A DNA stretch of 42,424 nt from Candidatus Binatus sp. (GTDB lineage Bacteria; Desulfobacterota; Binatia; Binatales; Binataceae): positions 1 through 42,424 of the forward strand of contig NZ_DATCTO010000015.1 of assembly GCF_036567905.1 (NCBI RefSeq), read 5' to 3'. Position 1 is the stretch's first letter; the number at the start of each line of letters is the position of its first letter. Under the pieces are notes generated by a model. That model saw only the letters and a program-made list of their open reading frames with translations, was not told the origin of the DNA and made no database searches. This document shows, piece by piece, positions 25,321 through 33,586 of the stretch. Position numbers and translations under genes: made by a program.

Positions 25321-27840
25321 ATGTTCAAAGAATTCAGAAACCTTCGGCGCCAGTCAGATCGACTTGGAGGTTTTCCGGACCTCCTCAACTACGCGGCGCT
25401 GATAGACCCCGGCATCGTTCTGCTGAAGGATGGCTCGCTCTTGGCCGGCTGGCGCTACAGCGGCCCTGACCTGAACTCGGCAAGTCCCGAGGAAATGACG
25501 GCTCTCGTTCATCAAGTAAATGCCGGTCTCGCGCGGTTGGGCGACGGCTGGATGATGAACGTCGATCTCATCCGCAAGCCGAGCGTCGGCTATCCGGAGG
25601 CCGGAGCTTTTCCTGACCCCGTCACCGCGCTGATAGATCACGAGCGCCGACTTCACTACACGGAGGAAGGCCAGCACTTCGAGAGTCGCTTCGCGTTGAC
25701 TCTCACGTGGACGCCACCCACCGAGATGCAGTCGCGAGCCGCGGGCCTGCTCTTCCAAGGCCGCAGAGCAACCGATTGGGAGGAGACGCTCGACCTCTTC
25801 AGGCGCAGTCTCGCGGAAAATGAAGATGCTCTGAGCGCCAGACTCCTGATGCAGCGCATGGACGACGTTGCGCTCCTGTCGCACCTCAACTCCTGCATCA
25901 CCGCGCGCCCCGATCCCGTCAGGCCGCCTGCCGAGGGGAACTTTCTCGACGTTCTGCTCGGCAATCATGAATTCCATGCGGGCTTCCAGCCCATGCTGGA
26001 TGACATTCAAATTCGCCTGATCGGCCTGACCGGCCTTCCGCTCCACTCGTGGCCCGAAGTCACCGCATTCCTGGATGAACTTGCAATTCCGTACCGCTGG
26101 TCGACACGCTTCATCTTCCTCGATGCCGCCGAAGCCGAACGGGCTCTTCGCATCCAGCGGCGCAACTGGTTCCAGAAGCGCCATGGACTGTCCGGTATGA
26201 TCAAACAGGTGTTCAGCAACGGCGCGTCTCAGAGCTTCGAGAACAAAGATGCGCTGGCGATGGCTGAGGACGCGGACGACGCACTTGCCGAGGCGAGCTC
26301 GAACCGGGTCCGCTTTGGTTACTATACGAGCACCATCATCCTGATGGACGAGAATCGTTTGGCCGCCGACTCCAACGCGCGAGAGATCGCGAAGCAACTG
26401 CAACATCATGGCTTTCCCGCTGTCATCGAGCACGTCAACGCGAACGAGGCGTATCTTGGCTCCCTTCCCGGCCACGGCTATCGGAACGTCCGACGACCGC
26501 TCATCCACACGCGGAACCTCGCCGACCTCATGCCGACCACCAACGTATGGCCAGGAGAGGAAATCAACCCGTGCCCTTTCTATCCGGAAAACAGTTCCCC
26601 GCTCTGTTACGCCGCGACGACTGGCGGAACGCCGTTTCGCCTCAACCTGCACGTTGGCGACGTCGGCCACACCCTGATCTTTGGTCCGACTGGCGCCGGC
26701 AAATCGACGCTGCTCGGCCTGCTAATCGCGCAGTTCTTCCGCTATCCGGACGCGCAGGTTTTCTGCTTCGACAAAGGCCTGTCGGCATTCGTGCTGACCA
26801 AGGCCGCGGGCGGCGACCATTACGATCTCGGAGAGAGCGAAATCTCCTTCTGCCCGCTCGCGAATGTAAACGACGACAACGAGCGGATGTGGGCGCAGGA
26901 CTGGCTCGAAACTCTCCTCAATCTGCAAGGCGTGACACTCCTTCCACAGCATCGGAAAGCCATCTGGCGTGCCCTCAAGCTATTGGGCGACAGCGGATCT
27001 GACGCCCGAACCATTACCGATCTGGTTCGACTGCTTCAGGATCAGACGCTACGCGACGGACTCGACTTCTATTCCCTCCACGGCCCGATGGGCCGTTTTC
27101 TCGATGCCGATAATGACGTACTTGGCAGCAGCCGCTTTCAGACTTTCGAGATCGAGGCGCTGATGGCGATGGGCGAAAAGGTTTTGTTGCCGGTCCTCAC
27201 GTATCTCTTTCACCGGATCGATCAACGCCTGGACGGGAGACCGACCCTCATAGTGCTCGATGAAGCATGGGTGATGCTCGCCAACGGTGCGTTTGGTGCG
27301 AAGATCGAAGACTGGTTGCGAACGCTGCGCAAGAAGAACGCCGCCGTCGTGCTTTCCACCCAAAGTCTGGTTGAAGTCGCCAACTCGCCGCAACGCGATG
27401 TGATTCTCGAGTCGTGTCCAACCAAGATTCTGCTACCCAATCCCGAGGCGCAGAATCCCGTTACTGCCGACCTCTATCGCAAGTTCGGCCTGACCAGCCG
27501 ACAGATCGACATGCTGTCGCTCGCGATACCGAAGCGCCAGTACTACTACCTCTCGCCCGCCGGCCGACGCCTTTTCGATCTCGGACTGGGACCGGCCACG
27601 CTGGCTTTCATCGGATCTGGATCGAAGCCGGACATCCTTCAGGCCCGTCAGCTGATCGCAAAACACGGAGATTGCTGGGCGAGCGAATGGCTCCGCGTCA
27701 GAGGATTCGGCGACTGGGCGGAATACCTCGGCAGAATCTGTGCTCGTGTCGAAGCGCCCGGCAGGCCCTTGCTCAGCACTAACCGCGTGCCCCCGCTCTA
27801 TACTAACGGCACGGCAAATCAAGCGGAGATAAATCAATGA
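25321..27840 (+). CDS. trbE: Conjugative transfer ATPase TrbE (VirB4 family)
   Basis: The largest and most conserved T4SS motor, energising pilus assembly. The N-terminal CagE/VirB4 domain covers about residues 20-400. The ATPase domain has Walker A FGPTGAGKST at about 453-462 and Walker B LIVLDEAWVML near 641-651, followed by RKKNAAVVLSTQSLVE, the usual VirB4 signature. The length of 839 residues is typical. The last four bases overlap the start of trbJ (ATGA). Confidence 0.94.
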   Translation: MFKEFRNLRRQSDRLGGFPDLLNYAALIDPGIVLLKDGSLLAGWRYSGPDLNSASPEEMTALVHQVNAGLARLGDGWMMNVDLIRKPSVGYPEAGAFPDPVTALIDHERRLHYTEEGQHFESRFALTLTWTPPTEMQSRAAGLLFQGRRATDWEETLDLFRRSLAENEDALSARLLMQRMDDVALLSHLNSCITARPDPVRPPAEGNFLDVLLGNHEFHAGFQPMLDDIQIRLIGLTGLPLHSWPEVTAFLDELAIPYRWSTRFIFLDAAEAERALRIQRRNWFQKRHGLSGMIKQVFSNGASQSFENKDALAMAEDADDALAEASSNRVRFGYYTSTIILMDENRLAADSNAREIAKQLQHHGFPAVIEHVNANEAYLGSLPGHGYRNVRRPLIHTRNLADLMPTTNVWPGEEINPCPFYPENSSPLCYAATTGGTPFRLNLHVGDVGHTLIFGPTGAGKSTLLGLLIAQFFRYPDAQVFCFDKGLSAFVLTKAAGGDHYDLGESEISFCPLANVNDDNERMWAQDWLETLLNLQGVTLLPQHRKAIWRALKLLGDSGSDARTITDLVRLLQDQTLRDGLDFYSLHGPMGRFLDADNDVLGSSRFQTFEIEALMAMGEKVLLPVLTYLFHRIDQRLDGRPTLIVLDEAWVMLANGAFGAKIEDWLRTLRKKNAAVVLSTQSLVEVANSPQRDVILESCPTKILLPNPEAQNPVTADLYRKFGLTSRQIDMLSLAIPKRQYYYLSPAGRRLFDLGLGPATLAFIGSGSKPDILQARQLIAKHGDCWASEWLRVRGFGDWAEYLGRICARVEAPGRPLLSTNRVPPLYTNGTANQAEINQ

Positions 27841-28565
27841 AGAGGAAAAGATTCTTCGAATTCTTGTCAACAATCGTGGTCGTCATCGCTTGGCTGTCGT
27901 TCACGTGTCTTCCTGCGCACGCTCTGTTCGGAGCCGGCGACGTGGTGTTCGATCCGACGATGTATGCGAGCCAGCTTCAGCAGCTTCAGCAAGAGACTCA
28001 AACGGTCCTTACCGAAGCGCAGCAGCTCCAGTACATGATCAGGAACACCACCGGCGGATACGCAGGCGTGTGGCAATCAAGCCAGTCCATGCTCGACGAA
28101 CTGGGCGGGATCATTGAGCAGCAGGGCGGACTTTCTTACACGCTCAGTAATCTGCAAGCGCAATTCCAGCAACAATTTCCCGGCTACACGGTGCCATCCA
28201 ATCCGGACCAACAGGAAGCAAAGAACATCGCCACCACCTTGAACACCCTCAACGGCACTCTGGCAGCCGCTCAATTGCAGGCGCAGAATTTTGCCAACGA
28301 GCAGGCGCAACTCACCGGGCTCGAAGGTATGAACAAGACCGCTGCGGGAAACTTGCAGGCAATCCAGGTGGGCAACGAAATCGCCTTGCAGCAGGTGCAG
28401 CAGATTCAGATGCTGAGGCAGTTGGTAGTCTCCATGATCAACGCGCAGAACGTAGCTGCTGCGAATGCGGTCAATCGGCAGGGCGCCGAAGACGCCAGCA
28501 CCCAGCAGTGGCTTGGTGCCGGCCCGACCATCCCATTTTCAGTGGCGCCGACCGGCGGCCAATAG
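27837..28565 (+). CDS. trbJ: Conjugative transfer protein TrbJ (VirB5 family)
   Basis: A minor pilin or pilus-tip adhesin. A signal peptide (hydrophobic residues about 10-27, cut after AHA near 29) is followed by FGAGDVVFDPTMYASQLQQL, a hallmark of TrbJ. The rest is Gln-rich coiled coil with QVQQIQMLRQLVVSMINAQN near the end. The 242-residue length is normal. It is coupled to trbE by a four-base overlap. Confidence 0.9.
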   Translation: MKRKRFFEFLSTIVVVIAWLSFTCLPAHALFGAGDVVFDPTMYASQLQQLQQETQTVLTEAQQLQYMIRNTTGGYAGVWQSSQSMLDELGGIIEQQGGLSYTLSNLQAQFQQQFPGYTVPSNPDQQEAKNIATTLNTLNGTLAAAQLQAQNFANEQAQLTGLEGMNKTAAGNLQAIQVGNEIALQQVQQIQMLRQLVVSMINAQNVAAANAVNRQGAEDASTQQWLGAGPTIPFSVAPTGGQ

Positions 28566-28581
28566 AACCGAGAGGCCCCCC

Positions 28582-28920
28582 ATGAAACGTGTAGTACTCT
28601 GTTTGTTGGTCGCCGCCTTCATCGTTACCGCATGCCACAAGAACAATACTGACCAAACGCATGACGCGCTTGCGGCCCTAGAGTCGAACAGTCCCAGTCA
28701 GCAATATGGTCCCGCCTTCTGGAGCGACGAGTTCCAGCGGAAGACTGATCTATGGCAGCGCGCCTTCGATTTCTGCAGCCAGCCCGCGCATCAGGATTAT
28801 GCGAACTGTGCAGCAGTCCTCAGCCAAACGGAGAATCCCAGCGCGAAAAACTGGTTGGGAGGAGGCACCAACGTTCCCTTCGGACTGCAGCCGCAACCAA
28901 CTGGAAGCCCAAGCCACTAG
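28582..28920 (+). CDS. Small lipoprotein in the TrbK/entry-exclusion position
   Basis: A 112-residue lipoprotein with lipobox VTAC (Cys18). The mature part contains a pair of cysteines in AFDFCSQPAHQDYANC, likely disulfide-bonded. Between trbJ and trbL this slot is occupied in RP4 by trbK, the lipoprotein that blocks entry of a second copy of the same element. The sequence itself is not recognisable as TrbK or EexN, so the role rests on position and lipidation. The ATG at 28582 was chosen because it starts the signal peptide. Confidence 0.6.
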   Translation: MKRVVLCLLVAAFIVTACHKNNTDQTHDALAALESNSPSQQYGPAFWSDEFQRKTDLWQRAFDFCSQPAHQDYANCAAVLSQTENPSAKNWLGGGTNVPFGLQPQPTGSPSH

Positions 28921-28931
28921 AGGCAGCGAAT

Positions 28932-29951
28932 ATGAACAACCTCGACAATATAGGCCAGACATTTCAATGGGCCGGTCAGCGATACATGGCGATCATGCAG
29001 CCCTTTGCGGAGAAGATTTTTCTGGGTTTGGTACTCATCGAGATAATCATAACGTGCGTGCACTTCCTCGCCGACCAAGATGAGCCCACCCGCCTTCTCG
29101 CCGAGTTAGTTAAAAAGTCACTCGCTCTAGGCTTTCTGTACGCGATGATCGTCAACGCGCCAATATGGTTCAGCGCTATTATCCAGGGCTTCCAGCAAAT
29201 AGGTGGACAAGCCGCAGGTATACCTGGGCTCAGCCCCAGCTCCGCTTTCAACAGTGGGCTCGCACTTTTTCAGATCATTTATCGTGGCTTCGGGAGCCTC
29301 GGTTGGTTTCACGTAACGCTGGCAGCTCTGATCGCATTGATCGCCGGGTTGATCATGTTCTTATCGTTCGCCCTCATAGCCGCCCAAATGCTGCTGGCTC
29401 TTTGCGAGGCATACGTTGGCGCTGGAGGTGGTGTGCTTCTTCTGGGATTTAGCGGGTCACGCTGGACGATCAAGTTTGCGGAAGGCTTCTTAGGCTGGAT
29501 CGTGGGAGTGGGGATCAAACTGTTTTTCCTATATCTGATGGTCGGGATTGGACTGACTATCACGGCGGGTTGGAACACCGCTCTGATCGGTTGGACAGCC
29601 GGCGACCCATCCCTCCCCCTAACGATCGCAGGCGGAGCGATGATATTCGCGCTTCTCGCTTGGACCATTCCAAACACCGCCGCATCGATCGTCGGAGGTG
29701 CGGTTTCGCTTAATTTAAGCCACGCATTCGAAGCCGCGATGGCCGGCTATGGCTTGGGGCGAATTCTGACAAGTCAGAAAACTGCCGGAGCTGAATCCGG
29801 TTCTTCAACTCAAGGCGCCCACTCGCTGGGCGCAAGCCTCGAAGCTGGCGACAGAGCCGCCGCCAACAACCACGGCAGTTCGGCCTCGTCCCGGCCCACG
29901 GTACGGATGCCCGCAAGCGGTAACGTGATTTCCTCGCCCACCCCGAACTGA
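28932..29951 (+). CDS. trbL: Conjugative transfer protein TrbL (VirB6 family)
   Basis: A polytopic inner-membrane channel protein of 339 residues. The N-terminal FQWAGQRYMAIMQPFAEKIF leads into about six membrane segments between residues 28 and 265. The central loop SGSRWTIKFAEGFLGW is the conserved TrbL/VirB6 motif. The C-terminal 70 residues are polar, low-complexity and Ser/Ala-rich. The ATG at 28932 starts the conserved part and follows the preceding gene by 11 bases. It closes the transfer operon. Confidence 0.9.
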   Translation: MNNLDNIGQTFQWAGQRYMAIMQPFAEKIFLGLVLIEIIITCVHFLADQDEPTRLLAELVKKSLALGFLYAMIVNAPIWFSAIIQGFQQIGGQAAGIPGLSPSSAFNSGLALFQIIYRGFGSLGWFHVTLAALIALIAGLIMFLSFALIAAQMLLALCEAYVGAGGGVLLLGFSGSRWTIKFAEGFLGWIVGVGIKLFFLYLMVGIGLTITAGWNTALIGWTAGDPSLPLTIAGGAMIFALLAWTIPNTAASIVGGAVSLNLSHAFEAAMAGYGLGRILTSQKTAGAESGSSTQGAHSLGASLEAGDRAAANNHGSSASSRPTVRMPASGNVISSPTPN

Positions 29952-30338
29952 AGCCAAACGGTCCGTGCTGGTCGCGGCTCGGCTACTCAACAGGCCAATC
30001 ACACCGCCCAGACCGGTCTTCTGTGAGGATCACAAGCTCGCCCGGATTTCGCGATCCCCGGCTGGATACAAAATCTGAAGGGCATAGCCACGGGCTATCG
30101 TCTGCGCAACTGGTTTCACCGTTTGGTGGAAGCGTCATTTTCTGATGAAAGGCCCCGACGGCATGGACAGGCGCCGTTCGCACCGGCCCTCTTTACAAAT
30201 GGCAACTCGGTGACTACTATTCGCAATGAAGGAAATCAGTGAAGACTTGACGCAAAGGGTGAATACTTTTCGCACAGAACCGACTCAGGCCAAGAACGAA
30301 CATGACTAGGTATGTGACGAAATATCACGAAATTTCTG
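29952..30338. other. Junction between transfer operon and cargo, no supported large gene
   Basis: No frame here has family-like sequence or consistent codon bias. It should hold the transfer operon terminator and the Fic gene promoter, but I could not place either. The direct repeat ACGAAAT (in ACGAAATATCACGAAAT) lies just before the Fic start. A 27-codon frame at 30226-30309 is listed separately. Confidence 0.5.
30226..30309 (+). CDS. Possible 27-residue leader or small protein before fic
   Basis: ATG at 30226 opens a 27-codon frame rich in Glu, Thr and Lys that ends 29 bases before the Fic start. There is no strong ribosome-binding site. Some Fic toxins have tiny partner antitoxins, but this Fic carries its own inhibitory motif. 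It may be spurious. Confidence 0.15.
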   Translation: MKEISEDLTQRVNTFRTEPTQAKNEHD

Positions 30339-31895
30339 ATGAGTGAAGGGGATTCTCATCTAGTGATAGATTTTCGCGGGCGCTCGTTGCCCGAACCAGC
30401 GCGTCCCGTGGGCTATGCGGCCTTGATCGAACGCTACAATCTGCAGATTCCATTGCCTTCTCGACTCGCCGCGACGGCATCCCGACATCACCCCGCGTCA
30501 ACAGAAGCTTGGCAGCTCTTCACTCCCCGACATGCACCAGAGAACACCCTGAGCGGGCACCTCGAGTTCGCCCTCAAATGGGAGGGCGTGGACCTCAGTG
30601 TTCTGGCCGCGCTGTTCAAGGTCGTACCGGACGAGGAGATCGCCGGCGCCGTTCGCTCCAAACCCACCGGCGCTTATGCCCGGCGCCTCTGGTATTTGCA
30701 TGAGTGGTTGACCGGCCGGCAGCTCGACATAAGGGATCCGGGAAAAGTGCGAGCGGTAGCAGTCGTCGACCCGACCAAACAATTCGCCATCGCAGGCGGG
30801 AAGGTCTCGTCGCGGCACAAAGTAATCGACAACCTTCCAGGCACGCGCGCGTTCTGCCCAATGGTGCGGCGCACCAAAGCGCTCGAAGAGTATGCGGCGA
30901 AAGGCCTCAACAAAATTGCCCGCGACGTGGTGGGTCGCATTCACGCCGATATAATGGCCCGCGCAGCTGCCTTCCTGCTCCTCAGTGACAGCAAGTCGTC
31001 ATTTTCGATCGAGGGCGAACGGCCATCTCCGAAGCGTGCCGTGCGTTGGGGTCAGATCATAGGTGAGGCGGGTTCGCGCAAGCTGAGCATCGCCGAGTTG
31101 GAGAGATTGCAACAGATCGTGATTGGCGACGCACGCTTCGTGCATCTTGGACTGCGTGCCGAAGGTGGATTCGTGGGGACGCACGACCGCACGAATAACG
31201 AACCGATTCCGGACCACATCAGCGCGCGTCCCGAGGATCTCACGAGTCTCGTTGAAGGAGTGATTACGTATGCGGCGCGTGGGGTCGCTGGCCGGGTCGA
31301 TCCAGTGGTAGTCGCGGCGGCTGTGGCGTTCGGATTTGTTTACGTCCATCCGTTCAGCGACGGAAACGGAAGACTGCATCGATGGCTCATCCATCAGGTG
31401 CTCGCAGCCGCGGGTTATAATCCGCCAGGGGTGGTCTTTCCGGTGAGTGCGGCGATCCTGCGGAACATCGACAGTTATCGTAGCGTTCTGGAGTCGTACT
31501 CACGGCCTCTGTTGGATTGCATCGACTGGCGGCCTGCGCCGAATGGGAACATCGAGGTTCTGAACGACACTGTCGACTATTACCGGTATTTTGATGCTAC
31601 CGCACACGCCGAGTTCCTCTATCGATGCGTGGAGCAGACGATTGAGCATGACCTTCCGGAGGAGGTTGCCTATTTGCACGCCTACGATCGATTCGCGCAT
31701 GGCATCCAGGAAATCGCCGACATGCCCGCCGAGAAGATTGAGCTCCTGCATCGATTCCTGCGCCAGGAGAACGGGCGGCTATCCAAACGCGCTCGGGAGA
31801 ATGAATTTGCCGCCCTCACGGACCGGGAAGCCGAGCGAATAGAGGCGTTGTACCGGGCTTCCTTCGAGGAAAAGCAATCGACGGCAGAAGCGTAA
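30339..31895 (+). CDS. Fic-domain protein, predicted AMP-transferase with internal inhibitory motif
   Basis: Fic enzymes transfer AMP (or other nucleotide parts) from ATP to a hydroxyl on a target protein. The catalytic loop HPFSDGNGRLHRW is at residues 337-349 and complete, including His337. An inhibitory helix motif S-x-x-x-E-G (Ser221 to Gly226, with Glu225) lies N-terminal to it, the class II arrangement in which the Glu blocks the ATP site until relieved. The unusual N-terminal 200 residues, including LEFALKWEGVDLSVLAALF, and a helical C-terminal domain (about 400-518) may choose the target. It follows the transfer operon at the start of the cargo region and has no visible partner. Confidence 0.88.
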   Translation: MSEGDSHLVIDFRGRSLPEPARPVGYAALIERYNLQIPLPSRLAATASRHHPASTEAWQLFTPRHAPENTLSGHLEFALKWEGVDLSVLAALFKVVPDEEIAGAVRSKPTGAYARRLWYLHEWLTGRQLDIRDPGKVRAVAVVDPTKQFAIAGGKVSSRHKVIDNLPGTRAFCPMVRRTKALEEYAAKGLNKIARDVVGRIHADIMARAAAFLLLSDSKSSFSIEGERPSPKRAVRWGQIIGEAGSRKLSIAELERLQQIVIGDARFVHLGLRAEGGFVGTHDRTNNEPIPDHISARPEDLTSLVEGVITYAARGVAGRVDPVVVAAAVAFGFVYVHPFSDGNGRLHRWLIHQVLAAAGYNPPGVVFPVSAAILRNIDSYRSVLESYSRPLLDCIDWRPAPNGNIEVLNDTVDYYRYFDATAHAEFLYRCVEQTIEHDLPEEVAYLHAYDRFAHGIQEIADMPAEKIELLHRFLRQENGRLSKRARENEFAALTDREAERIEALYRASFEEKQSTAEA

Positions 31896-31926
31896 GTGAA
31901 GCGAGTCGCCCCTTGCACGCTGGCAG

Positions 31927-32193
31927 ATGGTCGATAACGGCGGCCAATGCGCCGTGATACCGGTTCACCACCATATGCGTGGGGACACCGTGGCCACGGT
32001 GATCGCGTGCCGCGCGCGCGGCGGTTCACTCCCCGGCGAGATGCTGAAAGAGGAATTTTTGGCAGAATATGATGGCCCCGTCACCCAACCGCCGCCCAAT
32101 CGGGTTTACCCAGAAATAACCGCTGATCCCGCGCAGACTAAGGACGTCGTTTTTTCCTGCCCGGCCAAGGAAGCGTCCCGTCTAATTCCTTGA
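31927..32193 (+). pseudogene. Decayed HigA-type antitoxin remnant
   Basis: Within this frame, PGEMLKEEFLAEY (from about 32031) matches the start of HigA antitoxins. Later PPNR and ITAD appear, which in intact HigA flank the recognition helix, but the helix-turn-helix between and after them is missing or scrambled. No HigB toxin is present. This is most simply a HigA gene reduced by internal deletions. It overlaps the 3' end of the ImmA gene on the other strand. Confidence 0.45.
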
Positions 32194-32998
32194 GCTCCTG
32201 CTCCTCCTCTGAATCTTGATGTTCACCGTCCAGCAATGGAACCTCATCGTCATCGAACCACAACAGGGTCAGCGTCTGTTTCCAGCGTGGCAGATAGCGC
32301 GCCTCTTCGAGCAACATTCCCCCGCGGCGCCAATCCGTGAACCACTGATCCGCTTGAATCTCACCCGACTCAATTCCTGCCGCGCTGTTTGCTTTGGCGG
32401 AAACCGAGCCAGGGGGTAGACCGCTACCCGGTGCGATCCACGCTTCGGACTCACGAAGACTTTTCGACCTTGAGGCATATCGAACAATCCGCTCTTGCGA
32501 GATGACGAACGCGCATGGCACATCCACAGCCGCGGCGAAACGCGATCCCGTCGCCATCACTGACGCCGAAAAACTCTCCGCGAGATCGTCCAGCGCTGCA
32601 AACCCGATTAGTGCATCGTCTGCCAGGGGCTTGAAGAGTCGATAAGGGAGCAGCAGCTCCGCCGCAAAAACATCGCAAAAGATTTCATTCAGAGGCCGCT
32701 TCGAATAGCTCCAGAGAGGGACCCCTCCATGTTGCGACGGCAGCTTCAGAACGACGTGGCCGAGCTCGTGACAGATGGTAAAGCGCTGCCGCTCGACGCT
32801 GTCCCTACTGTTTACGACGATATGTTCCTTACCGCCGATGGTCACCGAGAAACCGGGCTCATCAGCCGAAAGATCAGAATCGACTCGCAGAACGCAACCT
32901 ACCTCGGCAAGGTACGATTCGAGCGGGACAGGAATCTTGGCCGGGTTGACGCGCCCGACCAGTTCGCGCGCCCTGAGTATTGCCGTGAACTCATCCAC
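32138..32998 (-). CDS. ImmA/IrrE-family zinc metallopeptidase (CapP-like regulator)
   Basis: A 286-residue protein with the zinc-protease motif HELGH at residues 77-81. A second acidic ligand is expected in the following EIFCDVFAAELLLP helix, where the DVFAAELLLP pattern is typical of the family. The C-terminal half (about 150-286) is a less conserved sensor-like region ending in acidic and basic patches. ImmA/IrrE proteases cleave XRE-type repressors; in CBASS operons the CapP member cleaves CapH after DNA damage. Here it overlaps the upstream XRE gene by eight bases, so the two are translated together. Divergent from a ubiquitin-like operon, it is probably the switch for that operon. Confidence 0.85.
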   Translation of the reverse strand: MDEFTAILRARELVGRVNPAKIPVPLESYLAEVGCVLRVDSDLSADEPGFSVTIGGKEHIVVNSRDSVERQRFTICHELGHVVLKLPSQHGGVPLWSYSKRPLNEIFCDVFAAELLLPYRLFKPLADDALIGFAALDDLAESFSASVMATGSRFAAAVDVPCAFVISQERIVRYASRSKSLRESEAWIAPGSGLPPGSVSAKANSAAGIESGEIQADQWFTDWRRGGMLLEEARYLPRWKQTLTLLWFDDDEVPLLDGEHQDSEEEQELKELDGTLPWPGRKKRRP

Positions 32999-33380
32999 CT
33001 TCCATGTCTTCCCGCAGCTTGCGAATTTTCCGGATCACCCTCTTCCAGTCCGGCCGGGCATTTCCGCGAAAGCGCATTCCAGCCGCTGATTGAAATAGCT
33101 CTGGATCGATTGCCGGATCGCCCCAAGTGTCTTCCACTAGCGCCGGATCAGTCTCGGGGGCTTTTGCCAAAAAATGAAGAATTCCGCCGACGCTGTCACT
33201 CGGCTTTAGGACTTTGATCAGCTGCTCTACCACATTTTCTGACGGTGATTCTTTTTCGCCAGTCTCGAGGCGATAAATGTATGCGTGATCGACTTCGCTC
33301 AGTTGCGAAAGTTCCCGAAGCGTAAGACGTCGCTCCTCGCGGAGCCGACGTAAGAGAGTTCCAAAGGCAGACTGCGCCAC
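32991..33380 (-). CDS. XRE-family repressor (CapH-like) paired with ImmA
   Basis: A 129-residue protein. The N-terminal helix-turn-helix (about 6-60) contains LLRRLREERRLTLRELSQLS followed by EVDHAYIYRLETGEKESPS. The C-terminal half (about 65-129) is helical and may carry the dimer interface and protease-sensitive site. I start at the GTG at 33380 because AAGGAGG lies seven bases upstream and the HTH begins immediately after. It should bind the inverted repeat at 33419-33436, repressing both itself and the divergent ubiquitin-like operon. That regulatory link is inferred from layout and from the known CapH/CapP pair. Confidence 0.85.
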   Translation of the reverse strand: MAQSAFGTLLRRLREERRLTLRELSQLSEVDHAYIYRLETGEKESPSENVVEQLIKVLKPSDSVGGILHFLAKAPETDPALVEDTWGDPAIDPELFQSAAGMRFRGNARPDWKRVIRKIRKLREDMEGG

Positions 33381-33418
33381 CGCGCCTCCTTGACAGGACC
33401 GAGTTAGGTCGTTAGATT

Positions 33419-33436
33419 GTTGTCTGTATGGACAAC
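33419..33436. promoter_or_regulatory. Palindromic operator candidate between XRE gene and Ubl operon
   Basis: GTTGTC, a 6-base spacer, then GACAAC gives an 18-base perfect inverted repeat. An outer pair GTCGTT (33409-33414) and AACGAC (33434-33439) overlaps it. It lies 39 bases upstream of the XRE start and 150 bases upstream of the Ubl operon, in the right place for a dimeric XRE repressor to control both. Confidence 0.55.
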
Positions 33437-33586
33437 GACCGTTCAGATTGCTACGGCCAGTCTTGGCTGTGGCGCGTTCTTGAACTTCGGCGCGACGTTG
33501 TCTCCATGGGCATGCAAGTATGTCACTGAACGTGGATAAAGGCAAGATCAACCGGCGCCCGGAGCGCCACGATGAGGTAAACGAAA

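Noticed and set aside
25354..26670. 438-residue minus-strand frame inside trbE
   Set aside because: Antisense shadow; the VirB4 domain on the plus strand is unmistakable.
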